Below the pieces are notes generated by a model. The model was not told the origin of the DNA, made no database searches, and saw only the letters and a list, made by a program, of their open reading frames with translations. From Lactuca virosa (lineage: Eukaryota > Streptophyta > Magnoliopsida > Asterales > Asteraceae), in contig CAKMRJ010005745.1 in assembly GCA_928212115.1 (NCBI GenBank), positions 218,075,558-218,139,557 of the forward strand: DNA of 64,000 nucleotides. The letters are read 5' to 3'. Positions 1-10,681 of the stretch are shown here, one piece after another. The translations under genes and the position numbers were made by a program. The number at the start of each line of letters is the position of its first letter. The stretch's first letter is position 1.

Positions 1-54
1 TTTGTTTCCCATCGACCTTATGCATGTGTCCATCAAGAGTTTCGACGTCATTAT
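1..54. other. Unassigned left flank
   Basis: These 54 bases precede the first LTR and I do not recognise them. The five bases before the LTR (ATTAT) do not match the five after the partner LTR (GATGA), so the Copia element has no visible target-site duplication. Confidence 0.3.
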
Positions 55-810
55 TGTTGGATTAATGTCTAAGTCCATAATATATTTGGTATGTACTTGA
101 CCCGACCCGGCATGGTCCATTTGGGTTGCACTTCACCGGCACAATTTATATGGATAGTCTTTTGAGAATAGTATATTTATGATTTATATTAATATATTAT
201 AAGTACTAATATATTAATATGGAATCATATTATTTAATTAGTATGATCAAGAATTAATTTAGAATTAATTAAGTGATCAAAAAGAACTAATTAAATAGGG
301 ACTCTTATATATATGGAATGGGCCAAGTTCATTTAGGTTGGGCTAAGCTTTCATGGATGGTCCATGAGCTTTAAAACCCATGGATCCTATGTAAATGAAA
401 GGTCATGGGATATTGGTTTACATGGATGTAACCCTAATCCTCCATAATATATAAAGGGGTCTTCGGTCAAATTGGCTCACCAAAATTGGCACAAGTGTGT
501 GAAAATAAGAGTGGGTCGATTTTAGTGTTCATACATATTCTCTCAAGTTCTTCCAAGGTGTTTTGGTGATTTGTGATTCCATTTGAGGCTTCCACACTAT
601 TGGGCTAAGCTCTTAACGCTTGAAGACATCAAGCTACATCAAAAAGGTAAGTCATCTAACTAGAAACTTTGTATATAGGTGCTTCATCATATGCTAGTTA
701 GGATGAAACCTTGGAATAGTTATATTTGCATGTATAATAGAGAAAAAATAGATCCAAGGTTATAGGGTTGCATGTACACCATAGGTGTTTAGAATGCTCA
801 AATCCCAACA
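55..810 (+). repeat. Copia 5' LTR (756 bp)
   Basis: It starts TGTTGG and ends CCCAACA and is nearly identical to 6834-7586. Differences are point changes and small indels, for example near 190-330. The same family occurs in reverse at 12743-13491. A TATA-type sequence lies inside. Confidence 0.92.
448..455 (+). promoter_or_regulatory. Putative TATA box of the Copia 5' LTR
   Basis: TATATAAA followed by GGGG sits mid-LTR and is kept in the partner LTR at 7231-7238. Its position fits the U3 promoter of an LTR element. The transcription start is not visible from sequence. Confidence 0.55.
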
Positions 811-811
811 G

Positions 812-824
812 TGGTATCAGAGCC
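812..824 (+). other. Primer-binding site, initiator-Met tRNA type
   Basis: TGGTATCAGAGCC lies one base after the LTR end and is complementary to the 3' end of plant initiator-Met tRNA. It fixes the plus orientation of the element. Confidence 0.9.
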
Positions 825-1915
825 ATGGGTTGTTTTCTGTTATATTGATGCAAATGTTTTATTTTCAAGTTGAAAATTGAAAAAACAAGGAAAAAAAAAA
901 AAAAAACATGAGTTGTCAAATTTTAAGATAATTACTTTGTTTTTGTGAAAAACTAATTATTTGAAATTTGAATCATTTGCTATATGAGTTGAATTAGGTC
1001 AATTTAAGTAAAAGATAAAATGATTTGATTATTTTATTAGTTTTTAAAAGTTTGATCTAAAGAGTTTTGAAAACTCCCAAGTTTAGGATATGAAAAGGTT
1101 TTAAAAAAATGATTCAAAGTTTTTATGGAGTTACAAAACTTGGTCTTAATGTTTAAAGAATTCCATAACTTGTTCTTAAGTTATGGAACATGAAAAGTTT
1201 CATCATAAAACAAGTATTTAACGCCATAAGTTATGGAATCCCAAAGTTTTCAAGAGTTACAAAACTTGCCCTCAAGTTTGGAATTTGGAAAAAAGTTTTT
1301 TATCTAAAAAAAAAGAATTATTCTAAAACTCTTGGGTTCCTAAACTTAACAATTAATTAAATGGTTTAATTTTGAATTTAAGCTTGGAAATTATGATGTT
1401 TTTATTGAATAATTCAATTAACTCTTATGGACTTATTAATAGAATTAAAGTGTTTAATAAAAGAGAATTACTAATTCCATAATGAACATGGTTTAAATTT
1501 AATTAATTAAGAGAATAGTTTAATTAATAGTTAAACCACCAAGTATTTAAATGTCTAAAATACACCCCCCTTATACTTTTAATATTAAAAGTTTAATATA
1601 TTATATGTATAAGAGCAAGTCGTTTACCATTAGTAGGCCTTATTCACGAAGCCAGTCTATAAGGGGGTTTATAAGGTTACTGCCTATAAAATGGCAGTTT
1701 ATTTATGGGTGTCCACTCTCACCCACCGCTTCCTTGACTGGTGGAGGGTCGTTAGCCGAACAGGTAGGACCAGGACTATAATTCTCCCTTCATTATAAGT
1801 ATAATGATAAATACTAAGTAACTAAACACTTATAATTCCCAATCTTAGTTACTTAGGAAAATGTGAATAAGGTGCTAATCCATGAAATTACACTTTGCAC
1901 TTTGTTTTTTAAGCT

Positions 1916-2320
1916 GGTTAGTGGAGCGTGTGTGGTTAACCGCCACACTAACCTGGACTTAACAAGTAGGCAAAGGGTAACTTAATGTTATCATAGTATC
2001 GTTGGAGCGTGTGTGGTTAACCGACACATCGATTGAGGGGTAAATTTAAGGGTACCAAGTATATTTGCAATGTTACTTCAACACCTGTTTTGTGATCCTC
2101 GGCATCCCAGTCACAAAACCTGAAGGGAACACTCAAGATTGAAACACATGCCATTGAAAAGTTCAATGAATCTCAAAAAGAATCTAGGAGTTTCAAAACC
2201 AATTAAAACCTAATTAATATATTTCGTTTATCTTGGTGGGCAATTGGTGAATCGTCATTCACCTACCTTCAAATATTTTATAGCTTGGATTACGGCATCC
2301 CTCTTCCAAGTTATAAAATA
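1916..2320 (+). other. Structured Copia leader with five hairpins
   Basis: Five stem-loops lie in 400 nt. 1916-1953 has an 8-bp stem (GGTTAGTG/CACTAACC), and 1998-2030 has an imperfect stem; both loops hold GGAGCGTGTGTGGTTAACCG. 2087-2119 has a perfect 9-bp stem (GTTTTGTGA) around a loop with CGGCATCCC. 2246-2263 has a 7-bp stem (GGTGAAT/ATTCACC). 2274-2320 has a 15-bp stem with one G-U pair around a loop with ACGGCATCCCTCTT. The loop motif CGGCATCCC recurs downstream on two further, unrelated stems. Confidence 0.7.
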
Positions 2321-2539
2321 GTTTGTTGGGTCCTGCCTTAATATATCATATTGGGTGTTATATTAAGGACTTAAATCAACTTTACGTGAATTTCTCCATT
2401 GTTGATGTCTGGTTTAGACAACAATGATCTTCCCAAACCAAGCTTTCCTAATGAATAGACTTCCCGAGTTTGGCTCATGGAAGTCATACTTCTCTTCCTC
2501 CACCTCCTCCAATTATTCTCCCTAACCCCAAGTTCAAGG

Positions 2540-3200
2540 TCACTCAAGCCCTAATGGCAAGCAAGGTCTATGTGTGATCACATCTTAGAGATGAAGTCAC
2601 ATATTGACAAGCCGGGAGAGTTGGAGTGGTGTCAAAGTCTTGAGAAAGTTGGATGTTCAAATCACTTTCTAAGTCACATAGTGAGTTCCTTTGGGAATTA
2701 CTATGAAACAGACTATTGACATGAACCTTAATGATCATATCTATTTGCTTGGTGCTGCTGAATCAGAATGATTTGGAACGATAGTAAAGAAAATTTGATT
2801 AGAAGATCAACTTCCTAAAAACTTTATGGACAGTGACAATGGTGACACTGGAATCCAGAAAAGCATTCTCTTCCCAATGGAAGGGATTGGCCATAGTCAA
2901 CCCGGTTGACCAAATGTAAAGAGAAAGGCTAAGTCTGAGATAGTCCCATTACCAAAGGGTCCATATGTTTATTTTGCCAAAGGAAGGGGCGTTGATTGCA
3001 AAGCTGCCAAATTTACCTAAGGATGTTAAAGTCAATAAGTTTGACTCTACATCAGGTAGAGCCCATTATCTAACTCTGTTAAGCTTATTCTGAGATCCTC
3101 ATTACATGATGTGACTGGGTCACATGTTGATGTTTTAAGAATCAAAGAATAGAGAGAAATCTTAAAGGAAGTATATGTTGATTCTGATCGCGAAGGTGGA
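2540..3200 (+). pseudogene. Copia gag remnant
   Basis: Read on the plus strand with frame changes, 2575-2790 shows a weak but recognisable Copia Gag pattern. A segment beginning DHILEMKSHIDK is followed by a stretch similar to the usual GAAESEM part of Copia Gag-2 proteins. Further on, 2960-3150 resembles a decayed zinc-knuckle to protease junction. Several stops and frameshifts break it and no start codon can be fixed. It lies about 1.7 kb downstream of the PBS, which is a long leader for this superfamily. A functional product is very unlikely. Assignment is by pattern recall only. Confidence 0.45.
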
Positions 3201-3265
3201 TTTCGATCGCATCAGAATTTTGAGCAGTTGCTTAAGAAGTTATGATATATTGCTAAGGAATAGAT

Positions 3266-3386
3266 AACAACAATTTTCCATGTGGATTGTAAGGATAGTT
3301 TTCCGCAAAGTTTTAACATAAAAGAACATTGTTTAATTTTATTTATTTGAAGTATCCTTACAATGGCATTTGTGGAAAATTGTTGC
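3266..3386. repeat. Foldback (about 30-bp inverted arms) inside the Copia element
   Basis: Left arm 3266-3297 (AACAACAATTTTCCA..ATTGTAAGGATA) is complementary to 3353-3386 (TATCCTTACAAT..TGGAAAATTGTTG) apart from a short central mismatch. The two arms flank a ~55-nt AT-rich loop. Confidence 0.75.
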
Positions 3387-4646
3387 TTATATGATTCCAC
3401 TGACAGCAATATTGGAAAATGGATTTGATTCTTTCATTGTGGTAGTGTCTAAATTTACCAAATCAGGAAAGTTCCTCATCGCCCAAGTTTCAATTGGACC
3501 GAAACTTGGAATCATGCAAGTTGAATAGTATGATGAATGAGAACTTTCAAGCATTGGAAAATCAAGACTAATTACTTGTTCACATGGATGTGTGAGTCAA
3601 GTGAAGGACTAAAGGGATCGAGTACACATTCTTGTGCACTGGTCATGTCCACCACAAAGCTTGTTAAGACTATTGATTTACTAAAGTTTAGTAAATATGG
3701 TTATACTTACAAGTTTAAAGTATAATTTTGAAACATTGGAAAAGTCTCAATGTATGGCAGAACGAATGGGAAGAACCAAATTAGGCAGAAAGATAAAAGT
3801 TTCTCAAATCTGAAAAGATGGGAGAGTACTTTAGTATCATGTTTGTGATCATCTTAATGATTTAGAAATCATATCATAATTAGTCCTCTAAAGGTCATCT
3901 TAGTGCATTCTTATGACTAAGAATAGGAGTCATGAATTGTTGAAATGGTTAGATCAGGAAGATGAGTCATACTTCGTTCCAAAACAATTCTTAGAGTCAT
4001 ACTCCAAGATTGTAACATGAGTGACATATCTTAAAGAAAGGTTTAAAACACTTGTCAAATGTAAGAGTAAAAGTGTCCTACTCTTGTACATTTGAAATTG
4101 GTAAGTTGTGATGTTTTGGATAAAACAAAGACCAACTAAGGCCAATTGTGTGAAGTGTTTGTCTTGATAAAGAATCCGCACTATCTCTTGAATATTTGGC
4201 AAGATAGTCTTATATGTCAAGAGGATAGTGGGAGTCTTAAAGATCCTAAAAAGAATTTCAAGAACTAATCAAGAATAAAACCTGAGGTTCTTCACTAGCA
4301 CACGACTTGAGGTTTATAACCTATCGTGTTGACATATTCTGTGCCCATTCCAGTTAAAGTTGGCTTTGCATAGGAGTTCTGAAAGTTCTCAATTGGTTGC
4401 ATAACAACTTGGAAACAATGGCAGGCCCTGTACTGTCAGGTGGCAAGAAGTTAAGATTGCATAAGTTCAGTCCATATGAGTTTGGATTTGTCATTATCCC
4501 TTGTCTTGTGACTATGGTTTTGACGATTCGCATGGATAAGAACACATACACCATAAAATCTAAGGGTCATAAGGTTTCTCTCCGATTCATGAAAATGATG
4601 GTGAGGAAACACTTCCACCAAGTAGATTTGAAGCAGATGGCAAAAG

Positions 4647-4707
4647 GTCTAAACAATTGAGACTATGATTACGGCTTCCCTTTTCATAGTTCTAAAATTG
4701 TTTAGAC
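4647..4707 (+). other. Hairpin with ACGGCTTCCC loop
   Basis: The outer stem GTCTAAACAATT (4647-4658) pairs perfectly with 4696-4707. The inner stem ACTATGA (4662-4668) pairs perfectly with TCATAGT (4684-4690). The 15-nt loop TTACGGCTTCCCTTT matches the loops at 2289-2305 and 5152-5166. Confidence 0.8.
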
Positions 4708-5130
4708 ACACATGTATGCTATCTAAGGAAAGGTGTATGATTTTGATAAAGTTTTATCAAAGCATCTCGTATCAGAAATCTGAACTTGGTAAGAAAGTCA
4801 ATAAAGTATTGATTTCTAGAAGTCCAGCTGATTTCTGAGTACATGTCAAAGCTAGTGGGAGCATAAGTGTTATGCTAATAATCATCATGTTAGTGGGAGC
4901 ATGATAATTATTGTTAGTGTTGCAAGTTAGCAATGTTAATTATAGAAAACAAAAGTTTCAATTCGTGAGGCTGCAGGGATTGAAAAAGTTGTTTTGCTAT
5001 AATTAAGGGAGAGGATATACTTCATTTCAGTTCTAAAGGCTTAGATTGAGACCTTAATCATCTTTAGTCAAGAATATATATATGAATTTCATGTTGGATT
5101 GGTTCAACTTAAGGAAATTCTATATATTGC

Positions 5131-5187
5131 GTTCTCAAAATTCGATTATGATTACGGCATCCCTCTTCATAGTCAAATTTTGAAAAC
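5131..5187 (+). other. Hairpin with ACGGCATCCC loop
   Basis: A 21-bp stem (5131-5151 with 5167-5187) has two A-C mismatches and one G-T pair. The loop TTACGGCATCCCTCT is nearly the same as at 2289-2305. Confidence 0.8.
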
Positions 5188-6821
5188 ATGGCAAATAAAA
5201 ATATTGTAGCAAAAGATTGGTCTAGAATCATGTCTTTATGTGAGACATCATGAATCGTGTACCATTTGCTTTGGGTACAGGATCGATTGCATGTGCTATA
5301 ATATTTGTCATTTCTAAATTTTTCCAAATGCAGAGGCATTACGAAGCGGAAAAGGTCTAGAATTGGATATGACTAGAATGATTAAGCAATTGTCAAGGAC
5401 AATCTGAGGTTTACCAAAGATTGGTTGCTCAGGGACAGTTGGAAGTATAGCGCTAATTTTGGAAGGACCATATTGATATATTCTGAAAGAGGCATCTCTT
5501 ATTCAGAAGTGATAGTCAAAATGAGAATATGGAGTTGTCTCCATAGGTGGAAGTTATCTGTGTAAGATTAGAAAACTTAATGCAAGAAGCATGTCCAAAG
5601 CAATGTACTTTGAATATGAGACTTAGTTTCCATGGAGTTGATCTCCATTGGAATACCTTATAATGACTGTTGACAAGTCTTTGTGACTTTGTACATATTC
5701 ATTACAGGAGGGTCAATGCATATAAGTTTAAAATCTAAACAGATTTCGATAAATGATAGGAATTTGAAATTCTCATATTTTTCGATAAGGATTTGAGAGT
5801 GTGAAATTAGAATCATTGAAATTATGTTCAATTGGTTTATTTCACAAAGTAAGGATCATAGACAAACATAGAGTGCATACTTGGTGTATGGCAAAGCTAT
5901 TGTTTAAGAAAAAACATAGTGTACATGCTTGGAGCATGGGACAACTACTGTTTTAATTCAAGTATAAAGTTGATAAAACCGAAACAATGAATAATAGTAA
6001 TCAGTATGGTGATAAATAAAAGTGTTTATTTATATTCATAGGGTTTGATACCATATTTGATTCATTATTCTTGTGTTTCACTTTGCATGTTTTGACTTCC
6101 AGAATAACTAAGTCGCTCTTCCTGAATGATTAAGTTATTCAAACCATCCACAGTCGGTCATATGTTGGAAGTAGATATGAATCAAGACTGTCATGGGTTG
6201 GTTTGTAGAGGTCCAAGTTGGTGGACAAAGTGGTGCTACAACACTCATGAGTGCTCATAAGTTCTGAGTATTGAATTCAACCCGCGCTCATTTGAATCAC
6301 TTCATGGATTTTATCACGAGTGATCATGAGACGATAATATCTTATATTCTTCAAACCTAGAGATATGAGTTGTTACTATGAGTTGGTTATACATTGATTG
6401 CACGAAAACGCATTTGGTAACTCGATGTTATAAAACGTGCCTTTGTGTATGATTCAACAAGTAGTAGAACAAGCCATATGAGTCGAAGTTTATCCATTCC
6501 TTTTACCTTCGGGATAAAAGCGATATCTGTGGGCCCCTCGATGATTTAGCGATGACACATGTGAGTGCTTGGCCAAGCCAGGACTGATTTGATTTGTTCA
6601 ATCAGTCAGTCATCATAAATCGAAAATCAGGAAACAACAAATGGAAAGAGTGAATGATTATAATCCATGTCTCAGTCCATATGATATCTAGAATGGAAGA
6701 ATATATGATCCCTTATCTAATGGACAAGTCATTGACAAGGTCAGAGTTCGACAGCGGCTTTAAGAGCTACGATTGCCAGTTAGGTTTTGAAGTCATACTC
6801 AATAATAGTTTTAGACTTATC

Positions 6822-6833
6822 CAAGTGGGAGAC
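6822..6833 (+). other. Polypurine tract of the Copia element
   Basis: CAAGTGGGAGAC directly precedes the 3' LTR. This is the usual Copia plus-strand primer site. Confidence 0.85.
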
Positions 6834-7586
6834 TGTTGGATTAATGTCTAAGTCCATAACTATATTTGGTATGTACTTGACCCGACCCGGCATGGTCCAT
6901 TTGGGTTGCACTTCACCGGCACAATTTATATGGATAGTCTTTTGAGAATAGTATATTTATGATTTATATTAATATATTATAAGTTTTAATATATTAATAT
7001 GGAATCATATTATTTAATTAGTATTGATCAAGAATTAATTTAGAATTAATTAAGTGATCAAAAAGAACTAATTAAATATGGACTCTTATATATATATGGA
7101 ATGGGCCAAGTTCATTTAGGTTGGGCTAAGCTTTCATGGATGGTCCATGGAGCTTTAACCCATGGATCCTATGTAAATGAAAGGTCATGGGTATTAGGGT
7201 TTACATGGATGTAACCCTAATCCTCCATAATATATAAAGGGGTCCTTGGCTCACAAAATTGGCACAAGTGTTTGAAAATAAGAGTGAGCCGATTTTAGTG
7301 TGCATACATATTCTCTCAAGTTCTTCCAAGGTGTTTTGGTGATTTGTGATTCCATTTGAGGCTTCCACACTATTGGGGCTAAGCTCTTAAAGCTTGAAGA
7401 CATCAAGCTACATCAAAAGGTATGTCATCTAACTAGAACTTTGTAGTATAGGTGCTTCATAATATGCTAGTTAGGATGAAACCTTGGAATAGTTAATATT
7501 TGCATGTATAATAGAGAAAACATAGATCCAAGGTTTATAGGGTTGCATGTACACCATAGGAGTGTTAGAATGTTCAAATCCCAACA
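6834..7586 (+). repeat. Copia 3' LTR (753 bp)
   Basis: It is a near-identical partner of 55-810, with the same termini and the same TATATAAA (7231-7238). Confidence 0.92.
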
Positions 7587-8435
7587 GATGAAACCTTGGA
7601 GACACTCCGAACTGATGAGATCACCAAGATCCTTTAAACTCCGTCCGACCACTAATAACACCTTCGATCAACCAAAACACACCGGAGTCCTCGACCTACT
7701 CCAACCGCAGGTTCAAAATTTGGAACAAACCCAATGATTGCTATAGCATAGCAGCCTACTCAATACCCGAACATAGATCTACTAACATATACAGAGTCTT
7801 CAGCATGACTGGACCGCCCTACCAGGCCTTCAGTCTATCTGGACCACTATCAGAACCTTCAGCATGTGTGGACCGCCTCTCTGGGCCTGCAGCGTGTCTG
7901 GACCGCTCTGAACTGTTGAGCATCTCCCTGGACCACCCCTCTTGATGCTCTCTCTCATGCATCCTGTTCTCACCCACTTGGGGCTTCGAACTTCTGATCT
8001 ACTCTGTGGACTATATCCCCAGCCCAACCCTAGGCCTCATGTCGATTGTCCACCCTCTCGGAAATCTGTGGTCTGTTCCCTGACCCGTGTGTCTACTACA
8101 CACGCTAAATAACCCGCACTCCTGTGTTGAGCGTATTGTCGAGCCCTGGCAGCTAACAAAACCCTCAATCTATCAATCCAAAAACCCTCAGAGTCGAGTA
8201 CACCCTCGACCGAATACTCGAACTGAACTCAAACCATGATCAAAACTCCAACCTGATTTCCATGAATTCTGTTATCTATCGCCGAGAAGACGTGATACAC
8301 ATGCTGGGGAGTTTTACCAGACTCCCAACTCACACAATCCTCCAACCAAACAGCCACTTGGTTTGTCTTCCTTCCTGCTAATGATGCGAGACTTATCCCA
8401 TTTTCAACACCGCTCTTGCTTCTGCATCCCGGGGC

Positions 8436-8452
8436 GATTCTCCCCCACTTAG
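8436..8452 (-). other. Internal polypurine tract of gypsy1
   Basis: On the minus strand it reads CTAAGTGGGGGAGAATC, the form of a Gypsy PPT but far from any LTR. Almost the same sequence, with the neighbouring TTAGTCAAA, is at 27904-27920. Confidence 0.6.
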
Positions 8453-9635
8453 ATTTGACTAAGTCTTCACAATACATGGACATTGGGGAAATTCTCAACC
8501 CTTCTCACTGTCCGACAATTGATCCGGTGACGACCAACTCTTTCCCAATTTGTCACACACTTCTAATAACCAGATGGACACTTACTGCATCCCAGTGCAA
8601 CCGAAAGTCACTAATGCTTGAATAGCCCCACCCTCATGTCCTGGAGACCAAGAGATAAATTTCAGCAAATAATACCCCAGCCACGAACCACTTCCCTTGT
8701 CGCTTTCCTCCGCCAATCAATAATGCTTACTAAAACCACTGAATCCTGACAATGATGAATAACCATCTTGTGGGACCCTGTCCATAGACCTCCCACATAA
8801 TACCCTTCTTCCCAAAGCATTCCAACAATCCTCCCGCTTTCGACTCTAGAACTCATCATTCAGGGCCTCGCACCCTGACTCACTCACCAGCTCAATCATC
8901 CACCGCTGAACTGCAGTAGCTGAAACAACCTTTGCCCTAAACCAGGCTACAATCACTTCCAAGATGTAGTCTATAATCCCGAAAGTGCAATAGATCGCAC
9001 CAACAATCCTTAGCGTCTGATACAAGAGATCCAATGCGAAATGGACTTCCAAAACACTTATGCTACATCGACCCACCCGCGCTTACCAGCGCTAAACCAT
9101 TGTCGCCAATCCCGGCGACCAACTAACCCCGAGTTAGAATACAACCTGATCTTAGGGTCACAAGCCTGCTTAATTCTTCGAGCTCGTAAACTGAAAGGGC
9201 ACAATCCTTGCCCTAGAAAATAAACCATTTTAAATTCCAGTTGCATAACTCCAGCTGAACATAATCATTACTCCTTTTCCGGAGTCCCCGCGACTCACAA
9301 TCCGGCCTCGAACAAAACCCTCGAAGCCTCAATCTAGAATCGCATGTTCTAGACTCTCCTGCTTAACTCGCAGACTGTAACAAGTACAGAACACCTCACT
9401 GATCCCAAGTAGCTGCAGCTCTCTGCTCCTCAGAATACGTCCCAATAACAAGTCTCCACAAATTCTTCGCCCCGGACCTTAGCAAGTTCCGAGCGTGCCT
9501 GACCTTCTGGTCAGTAGAACATGAATATGTGAAACAACATCCCTTCACGTCATATGGTACCTCATGGCTATGACCGCTCCCGAACCCTATCAAAAGTCGG
9601 GGCTTCGCATCATCGAAGTCCCGATACTAGAAAGC

Positions 9636-9830
9636 CTAACTGGCTCCTCCCCCTGCCGTTGTTACAACTGCTGTAGCTGCCACGACAATCATCTCGGCAC
9701 TAGCTGCATAGCGCTCGTCGAAATACTCAACCATAACGGTCTTGATAGACCCAAACATCTCCGCCAACTGTCCCCGAACAATCTCAATCACCTCCTCCCA
9801 GATGATCTCACGGACACGACCCTCTAACAA
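9636..9830 (-). pseudogene. Gypsy Gag N-terminal remnant
   Basis: The minus-strand frame shows the pattern usual at the start of plant Tekay-type Gag: REII.EEV..IV, then EMFGSIK, then EYFDERYAA. In complete relatives this region precedes the capsid-like Retrotrans_gag domain, which is absent here. It begins about 190 nt downstream (in element sense) of the GGGCCC stem-loop. The frame stops soon after and no zinc knuckle or pol follows, so it encodes no working Gag. It may persist because gag 5' sequence is often part of a packaging signal; that is inference. Confidence 0.6.
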
Positions 9831-10016
9831 TGTGGGCCTATCCTAGCTGCCAACTCCCGACCCTAACCTGGGTTCGGTCTCAAGACGTCTCGTAACCACC
9901 ATTCTGGTAAGACACCAGAAAGATCTCTGATAATGCATAATATAACAGGGGACCAACTCCTTACCCAACCCTAGGGGTTTTGACTTCCTTGCTACGCGTA
10001 TGGGTCCTGTGCTTTC

Positions 10017-10038
10017 AGTAGTACGGGCCCATACTACC
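10017..10038 (-). other. Leader stem-loop with GGGCCC palindrome (gypsy1)
   Basis: In element sense it reads GTAGTATGGGCCCGTACTAC. The 6-bp stem GTAGTA/TACTAC encloses a palindromic GGGCCC. The same structure is in the Tekay leader at 37655-37676. Confidence 0.8.
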
Positions 10039-10661
10039 TTCCACACCTACCCATATTTGTCTCAAGTATCACCACAACACCCTGCTAATACAGATAGCAA
10101 GCGCTCAATCCTCACCCCTAGAGGAATGCTAAATATCTCATAACTGGCCTCCTGGCCTCACACAACCCATCCATCCATGAAACTTCCACCAACCCCTGCA
10201 GCACTAGTGTATGCTAGCCATACATAACGTTGGACCCTATAGACTTTCGAATATCCAATCCTACCCTATACCCTAATCAATAAGAACAGAACATAAGGCC
10301 AGATCAAACATTCTCAGGCTATAAGATCTTAATTATATACAGCTGTGATGCATACACAAGACAACTACAGTAATTATGTCAATTTCACATAAGGGAAACC
10401 CTAGGCTAGCAGGCATCATGTAATCAGGCAATTCTATCATGCAATTCCTGAAGATCCCTAGCCTAGTACTAGCATGATGTTCTAACATATCACAATATCA
10501 AATAACTATATAGTATTTTGGGGTCTACTTACTGGCTCCGGCTGATCGTACACTTTACATCCTCCTTTACTTATTTTGAAAACCATTTTAAAAAATCATT
10601 TAAAAATAATTTCCTTGATTTGAGACTAGATTCACACGAGTGTTCCTCCAATTCACTCAAA

Positions 10662-10679
10662 CCAAGGCTCTGATACCAA
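10662..10679 (-). other. Primer-binding site of gypsy1, initiator-Met type
   Basis: The reverse complement is TTGGTATCAGAGCCTTGG, two bases from the LTR end at 10682. Confidence 0.9.
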
Positions 10680-10681
10680 CT

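Larger units (their letters stand above)
3387..6821 (+). other. Degenerate Copia internal region, no coding identified
   Basis: About 3.4 kb follow without an open frame above 90 codons and without a pol motif I recognise. Apart from two hairpins (4647-4707, 5131-5187) and a repeated GTGGGAGCAT motif near 4858 and 4895, nothing definite is seen. The 6600-6820 part leads directly into the polypurine tract. Confidence 0.5.
55..7586 (+). mobile_element. Copia LTR retrotransposon, degenerate, probably non-autonomous
   Basis: A complete LTR-leader-internal-PPT-LTR structure is visible. The LTRs are 756 and 753 bp, begin TGTTGGATTAATG and end AATCCCAACA. A 13-base PBS (TGGTATCAGAGCC) matches the 3' end of initiator-Met tRNA, as in Tnt1-like Copia elements, and a purine-rich tract (AAGTGGGAGAC) abuts the 3' LTR. 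The 6.0-kb internal region has only short open frames. A degraded gag-like stretch can be read near 2560-3150, but no integrase, reverse transcriptase or RNase H motif was found. It looks like a large derivative that depends on proteins made elsewhere. The interior carries several hairpins listed separately. Confidence 0.85.
7587..10681 (-). mobile_element. gypsy1: internal region of a minus-strand non-autonomous Gypsy element
   Basis: A minus-sense PBS at 10662-10679 and an adjoining LTR to its right orient the element leftwards. In its sense it reads PBS, leader with a GGGCCC palindrome (10017-10038), a Gag N-terminal relic (9636-9830), an internal polypurine tract (8436-8452), then about 850 bp cut off by the Copia element at 7586. 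No pol domain is seen. Segments match gypsy2 at 27900-29230, including the leader palindrome and the internal tract. Bases 7800-7950 hold GGACCGCC repeats like those of the LTR at 10970-11090, so a piece of LTR may be included there. Confidence 0.7.

Noticed and set aside
4397..4660. An 87-codon plus-strand frame in the Copia interior
   Set aside because: It matches no Copia domain I recognise and is of a length expected by chance in this region.
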